From NCBI RefSeq assembly GCF_002993365.1, contig NZ_PVNP01000124.1, positions 1-47,644 on the forward strand: a stretch of 47,644 bases of DNA. The letters run 5' to 3'. Below, in pieces: positions 25,762 to 34,820 of the stretch. This DNA comes from Marisediminitalea alba (GTDB lineage: Bacteria; Pseudomonadota; Gammaproteobacteria; Enterobacterales; Alteromonadaceae). The position numbers and the translations under genes were made by a program. The notes under the pieces are model-generated. The model saw nothing but the letters and a program-made list of their open reading frames with translations, did not search any database and was not told the origin of the DNA. Numbering within the stretch: position 1 is the stretch's first letter; each line of letters begins with the position of its first letter.

Positions 25762-26916
25762 ATGAATTATCTAACGCGTTTAGCACTGTTTATCGTTCTT
25801 GTCTTCGCCCTGGTCGGCGGATTCAACTTTCTGGTGGATCCCTACGGCTTTTATTGGAGCCCGGCGCTAAAAGGGTTTAATCAGCAGAAGACCCAGGCCG
25901 ATGAAAGAGTAAGGGAAGTCACTCCTTACCGCGCACAGGCTCTGCAGCCTGATACTGTTTTAATAGGTAATTCAAGGGTTCAGCTTGGCATTGCTGCTGA
26001 ATCTGAGGTACTCAAAGGGCGTCACGCCTATAATCTCTCGCTGCCCGGCGCTGGTCTGGCGGAAACATTGCGTCATGCCTTGAGTCAGGCCCGTTATAAT
26101 CCCAACCTGACTACACTGATTATCGCCCTGGATTACCGGTATTTCCTGCATAATTACTCGCATAGTCCTGGGCCGTGGTCTCAGCAGGCGTTACTCGACA
26201 CTATTACTCAACATCCTGAGAGCCCTGTAGACAGGCTAATGCGCATTTATCCTGCAGTGTTTTCACTTGATACGCTGTTCGATTCGGTGAGGACCATCGC
26301 CCAGCAGGGAGGGACTCATAATAATATTACCCACCTGGGCAGTAATACTGGCGGCTATTACCTGGATGCAATTAAAGCTGAAGGTAAAAGACGCTTCTTT
26401 CAACATCAGTTTGATGGCCTATTTATGCGTTTTGGGCGCAAACATTTGACTTACCAGGCTGGCGGGCAGGTTTATTCAATAGCCTTACTAACAAGCTTTC
26501 TGGAGGAGATGAAAACAGCGCATCCGAAGGTTGCACTGCATTTCTTTATCAATCCATACCATCAGTCTTACTGGCAGGTTATTTACAAGAGCGGTCACTG
26601 GGGAAGCTACCTGCAATGGAAGCGGGATTTAGCCCGGGTAGGAGATAGGTACCCTGAATACGCAATTTATGATTTCAGTTTACCCAGCGAGCAAACGTTG
26701 GAACCGCTTAACTATGCACAGGACAGGCAACTTATGACCTGGTACTGGGAGCCGGCCCATTATCGACCCAAGCTGGGCGATGAGGTGCTAAAAGCAATAC
26801 TGGATAAACCCTCTTCCATTAATACTGCTGACTGGCCAATCAGGTTGCAACAGCACACCATTGAAAGAGCCATTGAGCTGAGTATCGACGGTTTAGCTCA
26901 GCCTGAAATCAGGTAA
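25762..26916 (+). CDS. Membrane-anchored SGNH/AlgJ-like protein, partner of MBOAT acyltransferase
   Basis: A 384-residue protein with one N-terminal signal anchor (residues 5-26) and a periplasmic domain. VLIGNSRVQLGI resembles the GDSL/GNSR first block of SGNH esterases and would provide Ser. LIIALDYRYFL follows, and EPAHYRPKLGDEVL near residue 335 resembles the closing block with the catalytic His. It starts three bases after the MBOAT stop, so coupling is near certain. By analogy with AlgI-AlgJ/AlgX it may receive the acyl group and load it on polysaccharide. The family is not firmly recognised and catalytic residues are inferred from position. Confidence 0.75.
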   Translation: MNYLTRLALFIVLVFALVGGFNFLVDPYGFYWSPALKGFNQQKTQADERVREVTPYRAQALQPDTVLIGNSRVQLGIAAESEVLKGRHAYNLSLPGAGLAETLRHALSQARYNPNLTTLIIALDYRYFLHNYSHSPGPWSQQALLDTITQHPESPVDRLMRIYPAVFSLDTLFDSVRTIAQQGGTHNNITHLGSNTGGYYLDAIKAEGKRRFFQHQFDGLFMRFGRKHLTYQAGGQVYSIALLTSFLEEMKTAHPKVALHFFINPYHQSYWQVIYKSGHWGSYLQWKRDLARVGDRYPEYAIYDFSLPSEQTLEPLNYAQDRQLMTWYWEPAHYRPKLGDEVLKAILDKPSSINTADWPIRLQQHTIERAIELSIDGLAQPEIR

Positions 26917-27155
26917 TCGGCGATATGCAAATCGTGGCAGCACGGGTTCGTTCGCTTAGCATTGAAGACAAATAACGACTTTAAGATCGTCTGTATCGAC
27001 AATTCTGTCCAGAGTTTGCTTATTCCACGTAGCCGTTCCCTGTTAGGTATATTGCTAACACCTGATGTGGCGTTTAATTCAATCAATGGCCGGTTCGACA
27101 GTCTGAGGCGGTGATAAGGTAGTTTGCAAAGAAAGGCGTTTTTTGAGGTAAATAA
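26917..27155. other. Intergenic region with possible coding remnant
   Basis: No accepted gene is present. A plus-strand frame from about 26926 to the stop near 27113 reads like protein in part (FKIVCIDNSVQSLLIPRSRS) but has no convincing start or family. It may be a decayed gene end or chance. Confidence 0.25.
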
Positions 27156-27187
27156 AAAGGGAGTTCAGTCACTACTGAACTCCCTTT
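27156..27187 (-). terminator. Intrinsic terminator of the PEP-CTERM protease gene
   Basis: A 14-bp perfect stem AAAGGGAGTTCAGT / ACTGAACTCCCTTT with a CACT loop. On the minus strand it is followed by a T-rich tail, fitting termination 20 bases after the protease stop. Confidence 0.92.
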
Positions 27188-27207
27188 ATTAGTACGATCA
27201 GAGATGC

Positions 27208-28344
27208 TTATTTGGCTTTTCTGCGGCGTACAACCATGATGCCAAGACCACTTAACAAAATCGCCAGCGTAGCAGGCGCGTTTGCGTTAGTGATGCTGTT
27301 AATCCAATCAAGATAAGGCGCGTACAGGTTACCACCAAAGATGTGACCGTAACCGCCATTAGCGACTGGTGAGCTATCAATACCAAAAGTATTGTTACCC
27401 GCTAACAAAAACTTATCGTTTGTGGAATCATAAACAAATGAAGGACCACCGGAATCACCACCACCAATGTTTGCTTCAAACAAGCCGGTAGTTGTATCGC
27501 TGCCGAAGGCGTCGCCGCATACACCAAATACGATACAGAAATAATCCCAGTTAGTGCCGTCGGCTACACCGTCAAAGTCGGCATACCATACTTCAGCTTC
27601 GGAGCCGAATGCTACAGGGCAGGCAGCTGAAGATGAATAACCGCCTGAACGATCTGGAGCAGTCACACTGGCATCGTCACAGTCGAAAAACTCCGGGATA
27701 TTGAAACCATAACGTTTGTTCGTCCAGTCAGGGCCAGCTGTGTAACCATCTAATCCGTTACCCGTGGTGCCATAACCAACCATAGTGAAAAGGTCACCAT
27801 TGTCAATGTCGCCAGTGTAGAAATCATAAATTTCAACGCCCGCAGGAATATCCTCTTCCAGCGTTAAAATCGCGATGTCATCGTTAAGGCAGCCGCCAGA
27901 AAAACCAGCCCCTTCAGTAGCTGAGCAAACGCCAAAACCCAGGTAATCAGGGTGAGCGACTACGCTGGAGCTAGGGATGTAGTCAACAAAACTGCCGCCG
28001 TCAGAGAAAACTGCACTCACCGTGCCTGTAGACAGGTCCATAATTGAACCGTCATCACGTTCAATACAGTGTGCTGCAGTAATAATGTGTCGTGGCGAAA
28101 TCGCACTACCGGTACAAATGTAGAAGCCACCGTCACGGAAGATTTCAATGCTCACTACGCCGGTAAATTCACCTGCTGCCGTGAAAGGAGCACCGCCATT
28201 GCCGTACAGGTTAGAGTCACCTGCTGCAATAGCAGGACTAACTGAATGGCCCTCTAACGTTACTGGTGATGCAGTAACCAGACCTGCCGTCAGGAGACTA
28301 CAAAGTAGAGTCCCTGTTTGTAACATTTTGTTTTTTATTTTCAT
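27208..28344 (-). CDS. Trypsin-like (S1) serine protease with PEP-CTERM-type sorting tail
   Basis: A 378-residue exported protease. The signal peptide spans residues 1-26 (TLLCSLLTAGLVTA). The S1 triad is H92 (ITAAHC), D156 (NDDIAIL) and S298 (GGGDSGGPSF). Several Cys pairs suggest disulphides. The last 28 residues form a sorting tail: NAPATLAILL, a hydrophobic helix and the basic end VVRRRKAK, a variant of the PEP-CTERM signal cut by exosortase. ATG 28344 has GGAAAAG at ribosome-site distance; the 14-residue upstream extension is less likely. A sigma-54-like promoter lies about 40 bases upstream, as described for other PEP-CTERM genes. The PrsT lipoprotein gene diverges from it. No exosortase gene is in the window. 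Confidence 0.88.
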   Translation of the reverse strand: MKIKNKMLQTGTLLCSLLTAGLVTASPVTLEGHSVSPAIAAGDSNLYGNGGAPFTAAGEFTGVVSIEIFRDGGFYICTGSAISPRHIITAAHCIERDDGSIMDLSTGTVSAVFSDGGSFVDYIPSSSVVAHPDYLGFGVCSATEGAGFSGGCLNDDIAILTLEEDIPAGVEIYDFYTGDIDNGDLFTMVGYGTTGNGLDGYTAGPDWTNKRYGFNIPEFFDCDDASVTAPDRSGGYSSSAACPVAFGSEAEVWYADFDGVADGTNWDYFCIVFGVCGDAFGSDTTTGLFEANIGGGDSGGPSFVYDSTNDKFLLAGNNTFGIDSSPVANGGYGHIFGGNLYAPYLDWINSITNANAPATLAILLSGLGIMVVRRRKAK

Positions 28345-28380
28345 TTTGCTTTTCCACATGGTTTTTTTCGAAATTTTCTT

Positions 28381-28397
28381 ATGCAAGTATCGAGCCT
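28381..28397 (-). promoter_or_regulatory. Sigma-54-type -24/-12 promoter of PEP-CTERM protease
   Basis: On the minus strand the element reads AGGCTCGATACTTGCAT. It has GG and GC exactly 10 bases apart, and the -12 block TTGCA is perfect (consensus TGGCACG-N4-TTGCA). The start point would be near 28371, 26 bases before ATG 28344. Confidence 0.65.
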
Positions 28398-28556
28398 CTG
28401 TTGTGTTTTTCTTTAACTTGTTGAAAGTTAATGACTATATGTATATTTAACGGTGCACTTTCAGTGCGAGCAAACAATTCTGTTAAAAAAACTGACATTA
28501 AGGTGGTATGCTGAAAACTGGATATAATAAAAACACTCAGTAACGATTCTAACGAT

Positions 28557-31328
28557 ATGAACAAGTCTACCTCCACCCGAATTGCCGTGATTTCTGCTGT
28601 GCTGCTAATGGTTGCAGGCTGTGGCCAGAAAACCACTGTTGAGCATATAAGTGAAGCAAAACAGCATTTAGAACAAGGCGATAATAAAGCCGCTATTATT
28701 GCGCTCAAGAATGCCATTCAACTGGATCCACAAGCAGCTCAGCCACGATTTGAACTGGGCAAAATTTATTTGCAGGAACAGGATTACGAGTCGGCGGAAA
28801 AAGAACTTTCCCGGGCATTCGACTATGGCTACAAACCGGCCGATGTGTTGCCATTATTATCCAAGGCTTTTCAGCAGACCCGCGCCGATGTGGCGATGAC
28901 AGAATTGCCGCTGGAAAGCAGTGGTTTATCGAATGTTGATAAAGTAATTGTAGGTTATCGCAAAGCTTTATCACTGCTGACACTCAAGCAAAATAAGCAG
29001 GCCGTGTTACTGTCAGAAAATTTAACAGCGCTGAATGTGAACAGCGTTTATCACGACCTGATTCAGCTCATTCCATTACTGGCAGCCGAAAAATATGAGG
29101 AGGCGATGGCTAAGGCTGAACAAGCCAGAGATCGCTCGCCACTTAATAGTGATGCATTATTAATACTGGCGCGGCTGTATACGTCTACCGGTCGGGGAGC
29201 GAAAGCTGCTGAAACGTTTAAAGACTATCTTCGCGTTGAACCTACTGATATACGAGTGAAATTTATTCTTGCCAGTTTGCTGATTCAACAGCGGGATGCT
29301 AAGCAGGCAGAGCCTCTCGTGGATGAGCTATTGATGGTAAACAGTAAAAGCCCGTATTTAAATCAGCTCAAAAGCATTGCGCGGGCAGTAGACAACGATC
29401 ACGAAGCGGCACTTAAATATGCTGAAATAGCAATAAATACCGGTCGACTGGACCCAACGTTAAGAGTGGTTGCTGGCTTTGCCGCTTACAAAACCGAGAA
29501 TTACGATAAAGCCGTGGAGCATTTATCAACGGTTGCCAGCTTACTGCCAGACGATCACCGAGTGTTACGTTTGCTTGCTGCCAGTCAGGTAAACTCAAGT
29601 ACCAGTGCTCAGGTAAAATCCGTAATTCAACGCCTCGATAACTTTCAATCCACGGATGTTCCCTTGTTATCCAAAGCGGCACTGGAAATGTTGAAAGCGG
29701 ATGATGAGGCGGCAGCCAGCGAAATGATTGAACAAATGGAAGATTTGTCACAAAGCGCTGAGCAAATTGTGCAATTGAATTTGTTGCGGTTATCGGTAGA
29801 CGATATTGACGGTTTGATAGGTGTTGATGAGATCGTCGAAGATCAGGAAGTCCCGGTCCAGGCTAAACAGATGATTGCTATGGCGCTTATCAAACATGGT
29901 AAGTATGACGAAGCAAAAGCCATTGCCAGAGAGTTAAATAGCAATGATAAGACAGCGTTCAGCAGTTTCATAATCAATGCTGAAGCTGCACTGGCGAAAG
30001 GTGATTTAGCTGGGGCTGAGGTGGCTGTTGAGAAGGCACTTAGCGAGCAACCAACTGCAGTACCTGCACAGGTTTTAAAAATGCGCGTGCTTGAACAGCA
30101 AGGGCAAGTTGATAATGCATTGACGCTGGCCAGAAAAATCGTTGCAGACAGCCCTAGCGCTTTTAGGGCATGGCAGTTTCTACTCTCACAGGACAAAGAG
30201 CAGGCGCAACAGGAGCTATCCTCACTCATTAATTCTCTCGAGTCGGGCCTGACGAATCCGCCACTAAGAATGCTGGCTGCCAAAAAGGCTCTGGAGTTCA
30301 ACCAAAAGGAGCAGGCGCTTAAGCTAATCGAAGGTATTTCACTCTCTGCTGACAGCCCTCAAACGCTGTGGCAATTAAAAGGTAATGTATTAGTACAAAC
30401 CAATCAGGTTATTGCTGCCGAAGAGCACTTCAGGCAATGGTCCGAATTTTTTCCAAATCAGGAAAACGCGGCTATAGGTGTCATTGCAGTGAATAATATC
30501 CGTGGCAATTATCCGGCGGCGCTGGCCGAAGCAAACCGCTTTTTACAATTGGAAGATAATCAGGAAATTCGCATCCTTCAGGCGTTGTTTAATGCAAGGC
30601 TGGGTAATCTTGAAGAAGCCAAAGCGGCCTGGCAGCAAATTGATGAACGACTATACGATGAACCAGAAGTACGGGGAATAAATGCCTATATCAGTTTGCT
30701 GGAAAGACGTCCTGCAGAAGCCCTTGATGATGCGCTGGCAGCTTATAAGGCGAATCGAAGCTTTGATTACCTCGCATTACTCACCCGAATATACGCGGCA
30801 CAGGATAAGCGCAACGAGGCGTTAGCGTTGTTACAGAAACATAACGCTACGCCAGACAAGGACATTCGTTCGCTGATGTTGATGGCGGAGTTTCAGATGG
30901 TATTAGCCCCGGATGAGGCAGTAACGAGCTATAAAGAAGCCATCGCGGCAGATCCCTATAATTACGTAGCACTGAATAATCTCGCGTACCTTAAAATGAA
31001 TCAGGACGAACTAGAAGAAGCGAGAAAGTTGATTGAGCAAGCCTACGAATTTATGCCGACCAACGACGGGGTTGTGGATACCTATGCCGAAATTTTAACC
31101 AAACAAGGGGAGGCAGATGAAGCCATCGTACTTTACGAAACGATCATTGAGCAGCCCGGCATTGCCGAACACATCCGCCTGAATTACGTTGAAACGCTGC
31201 TAAAACAAGGCAGCAAAGCGATAGCTCAGCGTAAACTTGAACGTATGCGGTTTTCGCAACCCGCTTCATTTGTGCGCCTGAATAGCCTGATTCAACAATA
31301 TGAATTAAAGAATATTAGTCCTCGCTAA
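28557..31328 (+). CDS. prsT: PEP-CTERM system TPR-repeat lipoprotein (PrsT family)
   Basis: This 923-residue lipoprotein has lipobox LLMVAGC (Cys22) and then tetratricopeptide repeats over almost its whole length, such as AIIALKNAIQLDPQAAQPRF, LGKIYLQEQDYESAEKELSR and YVALNNLAYLKMNQDELEEA. Length (about 880-930) and architecture match PrsT, a lipoprotein found with exosortase and EPS-producing clusters and probably a scaffold for polysaccharide export. A TATAAT at 28523-28528 may be its -10. It diverges from the PEP-CTERM protease. In many genomes prsT lies among exosortase and glycosyltransferase genes; here a glycosyltransferase follows after a folded leader. Confidence 0.9.
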   Translation: MNKSTSTRIAVISAVLLMVAGCGQKTTVEHISEAKQHLEQGDNKAAIIALKNAIQLDPQAAQPRFELGKIYLQEQDYESAEKELSRAFDYGYKPADVLPLLSKAFQQTRADVAMTELPLESSGLSNVDKVIVGYRKALSLLTLKQNKQAVLLSENLTALNVNSVYHDLIQLIPLLAAEKYEEAMAKAEQARDRSPLNSDALLILARLYTSTGRGAKAAETFKDYLRVEPTDIRVKFILASLLIQQRDAKQAEPLVDELLMVNSKSPYLNQLKSIARAVDNDHEAALKYAEIAINTGRLDPTLRVVAGFAAYKTENYDKAVEHLSTVASLLPDDHRVLRLLAASQVNSSTSAQVKSVIQRLDNFQSTDVPLLSKAALEMLKADDEAAASEMIEQMEDLSQSAEQIVQLNLLRLSVDDIDGLIGVDEIVEDQEVPVQAKQMIAMALIKHGKYDEAKAIARELNSNDKTAFSSFIINAEAALAKGDLAGAEVAVEKALSEQPTAVPAQVLKMRVLEQQGQVDNALTLARKIVADSPSAFRAWQFLLSQDKEQAQQELSSLINSLESGLTNPPLRMLAAKKALEFNQKEQALKLIEGISLSADSPQTLWQLKGNVLVQTNQVIAAEEHFRQWSEFFPNQENAAIGVIAVNNIRGNYPAALAEANRFLQLEDNQEIRILQALFNARLGNLEEAKAAWQQIDERLYDEPEVRGINAYISLLERRPAEALDDALAAYKANRSFDYLALLTRIYAAQDKRNEALALLQKHNATPDKDIRSLMLMAEFQMVLAPDEAVTSYKEAIAADPYNYVALNNLAYLKMNQDELEEARKLIEQAYEFMPTNDGVVDTYAEILTKQGEADEAIVLYETIIEQPGIAEHIRLNYVETLLKQGSKAIAQRKLERMRFSQPASFVRLNSLIQQYELKNISPR

Positions 31329-31344
31329 GTATCTATCAGTCTGC

Positions 31345-31470
31345 ATCGTCAGTTTTTCTCAACTATAGTTAAGTCAAAACCGATTTCGAAAAAATAGTTG
31401 AATAACTCTGACGATACAGGCTGAAAGATAGAGAATGCTTAAAAGCATTACTGACCTAAGTGCGTTAGGT
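31345..31470 (+). ncRNA. Strongly folded intergenic leader between prsT and glycosyltransferase
   Basis: Nested arms ATCGTCAG (31345-31352)/CTGACGAT (31408-31415) and TCAACTAT (31359-31366)/ATAGTTGA (31394-31401) are separated by symmetrical six-base internal loops. Two more hairpins follow: AATGCTT-AA-AAGCATT (31434-31449) and ACCTAA-GTGCG-TTAGGT (31454-31470). No T run follows, so this is not an ordinary terminator. It may be a structured 5' leader of the glycosyltransferase, a processing site or a palindromic operator. Confidence 0.5.
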
Positions 31471-31531
31471 TTACACTTCGCACGGCATTGACCTTTGTGG
31501 CCGATTAAAAAAATAATAGTGAGCCCATATT

Positions 31532-32701
31532 ATGCGACAAACAAACCCTTCCTATTTGTGCATTTACTTGCCCTCAGTTACCGGGCACCACCTTACGTAT
31601 CTGGATAAAGTTCTGAGTGCACTAGATAAAGATGAAAAGGTGTTGATACTGACCCCGGCGACAAACGCTGTTTTCGAGGCGATCAGCAAGAAAGTTGATA
31701 AAGTGATTTTTTATCGGAAAACCTTTAAATCGAATAGTTTTATCCAGAGTTACTATGAGTGTAAGTCAATTGCAGAGTTGGCTCGCCAGACTCCAGTTAA
31801 GAAAATCATTGCTCCAACAGGAACTACAGCAGCATGGCTATGGCCCATTTTCAATTTTTCTGGACGATGGAAGTATCACTTTTTAATGCTAAGCCCCGGA
31901 TTGTTGACTAACGCATCTTATGGCGAGAAGCTGATCAAACTCTTGTTATTGTGTCTGCATCCGAAAAATACCCTGAGCACCATCGATAATGCTTCGTATG
32001 ATCATCCTGGTTTGTTAGGCTATTTTATCCGTAGTCGATTCAAACTGATTCCTGACCCTATTGACAAACAAGAACCCATAACCAAACGAGCTGCTTATGA
32101 GCAGTTTGGGCTCAAGAAAGGCTTTTTTTACCTATTGGCATGCGGAGCGATGAATACACATCCGCGGAAAAACGCAATCATGCTTATTAAGTCTGTAGCT
32201 GCAATATCAGCAAAACATAAGGTTAAGCTTGTGTTGGCCGGCAAACTTTCGAAAGAGATTCAAACTTACATAGACAATCTCGGCGAAGAACAACGGGATA
32301 GGTTTCATGTCATTAATAGGTACCTAAGTGACCAGGAATTAATGGATATTACGAATTGCGCTGATTTGGTCTGTGCCCTTTATGCTCATCATTACAGCCC
32401 GTCAGGCATTGTAATGCGAGCTATAAAAACGAATACTCCGGTATTGGTTCCAAATTACCACTGGTTTAAATACATGGTTGAAAATTTCAATGTTGGTTAT
32501 TTGTTAGATTCGTTAGATGAAAGGAGCGTGTCTGAGATGATATTGAACATAAAGGATGAACAGGCTGAACCATCATTTAACTGTTGTGAAAAATTGTTAG
32601 CTTATAGTTCTGCGCAAAATTTCCAGGCTCACTGGCGGGATAGGGTATATGAAACGAGAGAATCTATGGAATACGAGGAAGTGCGAACTAGTTGTGTTTG
32701 A
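31532..32701 (+). CDS. GT-B fold glycosyltransferase (family 4-like)
   Basis: The 389-residue protein has two Rossmann-like halves. The N half begins YLCIYLPSVTGHHLTYLDKVL and the C half includes FYLLACGAMNTHPRKN, VKLVLAGKL, RFHVINRYLSDQELMDI and the nucleotide-sugar site region SPSGIVMRAIKTNTPVLVPNY, close to the GT4 EPFG...EAMA block with the Glu positions replaced. No membrane helix is present, so it acts in the cytoplasm, probably in polysaccharide assembly. It has lower GC than its neighbours, suggesting transfer. No other biosynthetic genes adjoin it, and donor and acceptor are unknown. Confidence 0.8.
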   Translation: MRQTNPSYLCIYLPSVTGHHLTYLDKVLSALDKDEKVLILTPATNAVFEAISKKVDKVIFYRKTFKSNSFIQSYYECKSIAELARQTPVKKIIAPTGTTAAWLWPIFNFSGRWKYHFLMLSPGLLTNASYGEKLIKLLLLCLHPKNTLSTIDNASYDHPGLLGYFIRSRFKLIPDPIDKQEPITKRAAYEQFGLKKGFFYLLACGAMNTHPRKNAIMLIKSVAAISAKHKVKLVLAGKLSKEIQTYIDNLGEEQRDRFHVINRYLSDQELMDITNCADLVCALYAHHYSPSGIVMRAIKTNTPVLVPNYHWFKYMVENFNVGYLLDSLDERSVSEMILNIKDEQAEPSFNCCEKLLAYSSAQNFQAHWRDRVYETRESMEYEEVRTSCV

Positions 32702-32833
32702 TTATTCAGGTTTTCAACTGTTTAAATCAAATTTCAATAGATAATTATTTACATATATTCTAAATATATTTCTTTACCCGCAGAGTGATTAACGATAAAA
32801 CTTGCCCGAAGCACATCCTCTGCAGGGTAAATT

Positions 32834-34153
32834 ATGGAAGCCTTTATCGCTGAGCTGAAGAAAGCCTTTTTGATTGCTCAGGACGCCGTTCTTAGTCCAA
32901 CATTCTTGTACCAGGTGATTGTTATTGCATCGATTTATGCCGTTGCCTGGCTGATATCCTCAAGCTTGCGTCGGCAATTTAGCTGGACGCGGGAAGCACC
33001 GGCTAATGGTACGCATATAATCCGACTCAAAATGTACCGTCTGGGTGGTACGCTGTTTCCCATTTTCACTATTACCCTGCTCAAGCTTACCTCTATTCTG
33101 GGTAAACAGTATCAGTTAGATGCCTGGCTGCTGGAAGTCGCGGTAGTGGTAGCGATTATGATTTTCCTCAACTCTTTCATTCGGGCGTTTGTTGAAAGTC
33201 GGGGCATAGCGAACTTTCTGCGCTGGGTAGGTTTACCCATTGTCTTTCTGCACATGATTGATGTGCTGCCTGCTGTTATTGCAGCCTTGGAGTCAATCTC
33301 GATAAATGTTGGTAACGTCAGCGTGTCAGCCTACGGCGTCGCCAGAGTCACTATTTTCGGGGTGTTATTGTTCTGGCTTGGCCGTGCATCCAGCGTGATG
33401 GGTAAAGACATTATTCGTAATCACGAAAAGCTCGATGTGACCACCAAAGAGGTGTTTTCCAAGCTTTTCGAGGTGGTGCTGTTCTGCGTTATTTTCCTGC
33501 TATTGCTGAATATTATGGGCATCAACCTAACCGCTCTTGCCGTGTTTGGTGGAGCACTAGGTGTAGGGCTTGGCCTGGGCTTGCAATCCATCGCCTCCAA
33601 CTTTATATCGGGCATTATTATTCTGCTGGACCGTTCCCTTACCGTTGGTGATTTTGTTGAGCTTGATGATGGTAGCAAGGGGTTTGTGCGCGAATTTAAA
33701 ATGCGCTATGCGGTGCTTGAAACCTATGACGGTAAAGATATCCTCGTTCCTAATGAGAAGTTTATCAGTTCGTTATTAATTAACTGGACGCATAAAGATC
33801 CTAAACAGCGGTACCGTATCGATTTTTCGGTAGCTTATAAAACTGACATCCGCGCCATGGTCGAAATTATCAAAGAGGCCGTAAGCGAACATCCTCAGGT
33901 AATAAGCGGCCCGGATATTCCCTTTGAAGAACGCCCTGATTGCGAAATTGACAGCTTTGGCGACTCCGGCGTTAATATGTTTGTGGAGTTTTGGATGGAA
34001 GGCGTGGATGATGGTAAAAACCGGGTCGGAGGCGACCTGCTGCTGATTGTTTTTGAAACATTGCGGGCACACGATATCGAGATCCCATTCCCGCAACGCG
34101 AAGTCCGTGTCATTAACGAAGACGCTATTTCACTTAAAAATACTACGCCGTGA
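32834..34153 (+). CDS. MscS-family mechanosensitive ion channel
   Basis: A 439-residue protein with five or six N-terminal helices, including an added sensor-like region (residues 20-220), followed by the MscS core. TM3 has the Ala/Gly packing pattern GGALGVGLGLGLQSIASNFISG, shown here in outline (GGALGVGLGLGL, then SNFISG). The beta domain LTVGDFVELDDGSKGFV and the C-terminal cage VRVI region follow. It opens under membrane tension to release solutes. Length exceeds small MscS (286) and resembles medium-size paralogues. It stands as a single gene with a convergent terminator. Confidence 0.92.
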   Translation: MEAFIAELKKAFLIAQDAVLSPTFLYQVIVIASIYAVAWLISSSLRRQFSWTREAPANGTHIIRLKMYRLGGTLFPIFTITLLKLTSILGKQYQLDAWLLEVAVVVAIMIFLNSFIRAFVESRGIANFLRWVGLPIVFLHMIDVLPAVIAALESISINVGNVSVSAYGVARVTIFGVLLFWLGRASSVMGKDIIRNHEKLDVTTKEVFSKLFEVVLFCVIFLLLLNIMGINLTALAVFGGALGVGLGLGLQSIASNFISGIIILLDRSLTVGDFVELDDGSKGFVREFKMRYAVLETYDGKDILVPNEKFISSLLINWTHKDPKQRYRIDFSVAYKTDIRAMVEIIKEAVSEHPQVISGPDIPFEERPDCEIDSFGDSGVNMFVEFWMEGVDDGKNRVGGDLLLIVFETLRAHDIEIPFPQREVRVINEDAISLKNTTP

Positions 34154-34162
34154 TTAAAGAAG

Positions 34163-34178
34163 GGGGGCTGGTGCCCCC
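34163..34178. terminator. Convergent hairpin between mscS-like and creA genes
   Basis: GGGGGC, loop TGGT, GCCCCC, followed by ATGGTTTTAG on the plus strand. The stem is stable and lies 10 bases after the channel stop. Confidence 0.7.
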
Positions 34179-34184
34179 ATGGTT

Positions 34185-34655
34185 TTAGTTGGTTGGAGCA
34201 GGCGCAGTCTGATAGGCGTCTGTACCCCACAATGGCACGGTCGATAAACTGTGTTTAAAACTGCCCGAGGTTTCCTTAGTGGAATAGGCCAGGTACATCA
34301 GCGTTTGGTTTTGCGCATCAAAAATGCGGCGAATTTTCATATTTTTAAACAGTACGCTTTTCGATTTTTTGAACACAACGTCACCGGATTTGGTTTTATC
34401 GATAGCCGCTATCATGGCTGCAGTAATTTCGCCAGTCTGACGGCAGGCAATCGAGCTGTCAGAGGGATCGGCAAGGCTCAGGTCAGCCTCAATGCTGGCC
34501 ACATGACAGGTTACCCCCGGGATCAGTGGGTCGGTGAACATGTCTATTTTAATGTCCTTGGTGGTAAACAGCCCTAATGAGACATCGCCTACTTCATTGC
34601 GGTCGCAGGCGGTTAGCAGTAAAACGCCCGTTAGTGCGATTATCAGCTTTTTCAT
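34185..34655 (-). CDS. creA: CreA family protein
   Basis: A 156-residue exported protein. The lipobox-like signal LTGVLLLTAC gives Cys18, so it may be lipid-anchored. The CreA core is visible: GDVSLGLFTTKDIKIDMF, DPLIPGVTCHVASIEAD, DPSDSSIACRQTG, VFKKSKSVLFKNMKIRRIFD and LMYLAYSTK. The family is conserved in proteobacteria, but its function is undefined. ATG 34655 has AAGGA six bases upstream; a longer frame to 34697 lacks a site. It diverges from luxS. Confidence 0.9.
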   Translation of the reverse strand: MKKLIIALTGVLLLTACDRNEVGDVSLGLFTTKDIKIDMFTDPLIPGVTCHVASIEADLSLADPSDSSIACRQTGEITAAMIAAIDKTKSGDVVFKKSKSVLFKNMKIRRIFDAQNQTLMYLAYSTKETSGSFKHSLSTVPLWGTDAYQTAPAPTN

Positions 34656-34743
34656 AACATTCCTTTTAACAGTTGCCGGTTTGGTTACAGGGTACACCCA
34701 TCGGCGATGCTTCGGTATGTTTATCCCTGATAGTTGATGTACA

Positions 34744-34818
34744 ATGACCGACGTTAAACTTATTTACGGTCGTGCGCGTAACAAAGGTCGCATTACCGAT
34801 ATCAATCAAGGAATTTAA
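34744..34818 (+). CDS. Possible 24-codon upstream ORF before luxS
   Basis: ATG 34744 opens [19 protein letters not shown] and ends TAA two bases before the luxS ATG, with the luxS ribosome site AAGGA inside its last codons. It has no clear ribosome site of its own. It could be a leader peptide that couples translation, or chance. The basic peptide has no recognised family. Confidence 0.3.
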   Translation: MTDVKLIYGRARNKGRITDINQGI

Positions 34819-34820
34819 TC

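Noticed and set aside
26898..27086. Minus-strand ORF of 62 residues after the SGNH-like gene
   Set aside because: No start support or family, and it overlaps the end of the coding gene on the other strand.
28451..28470. GCACT-TTC-AGTGC hairpin as a sigma-54 site for prsT
   Set aside because: GG and GC spacing does not fit. A TATAAT at 28523 is a better start signal.
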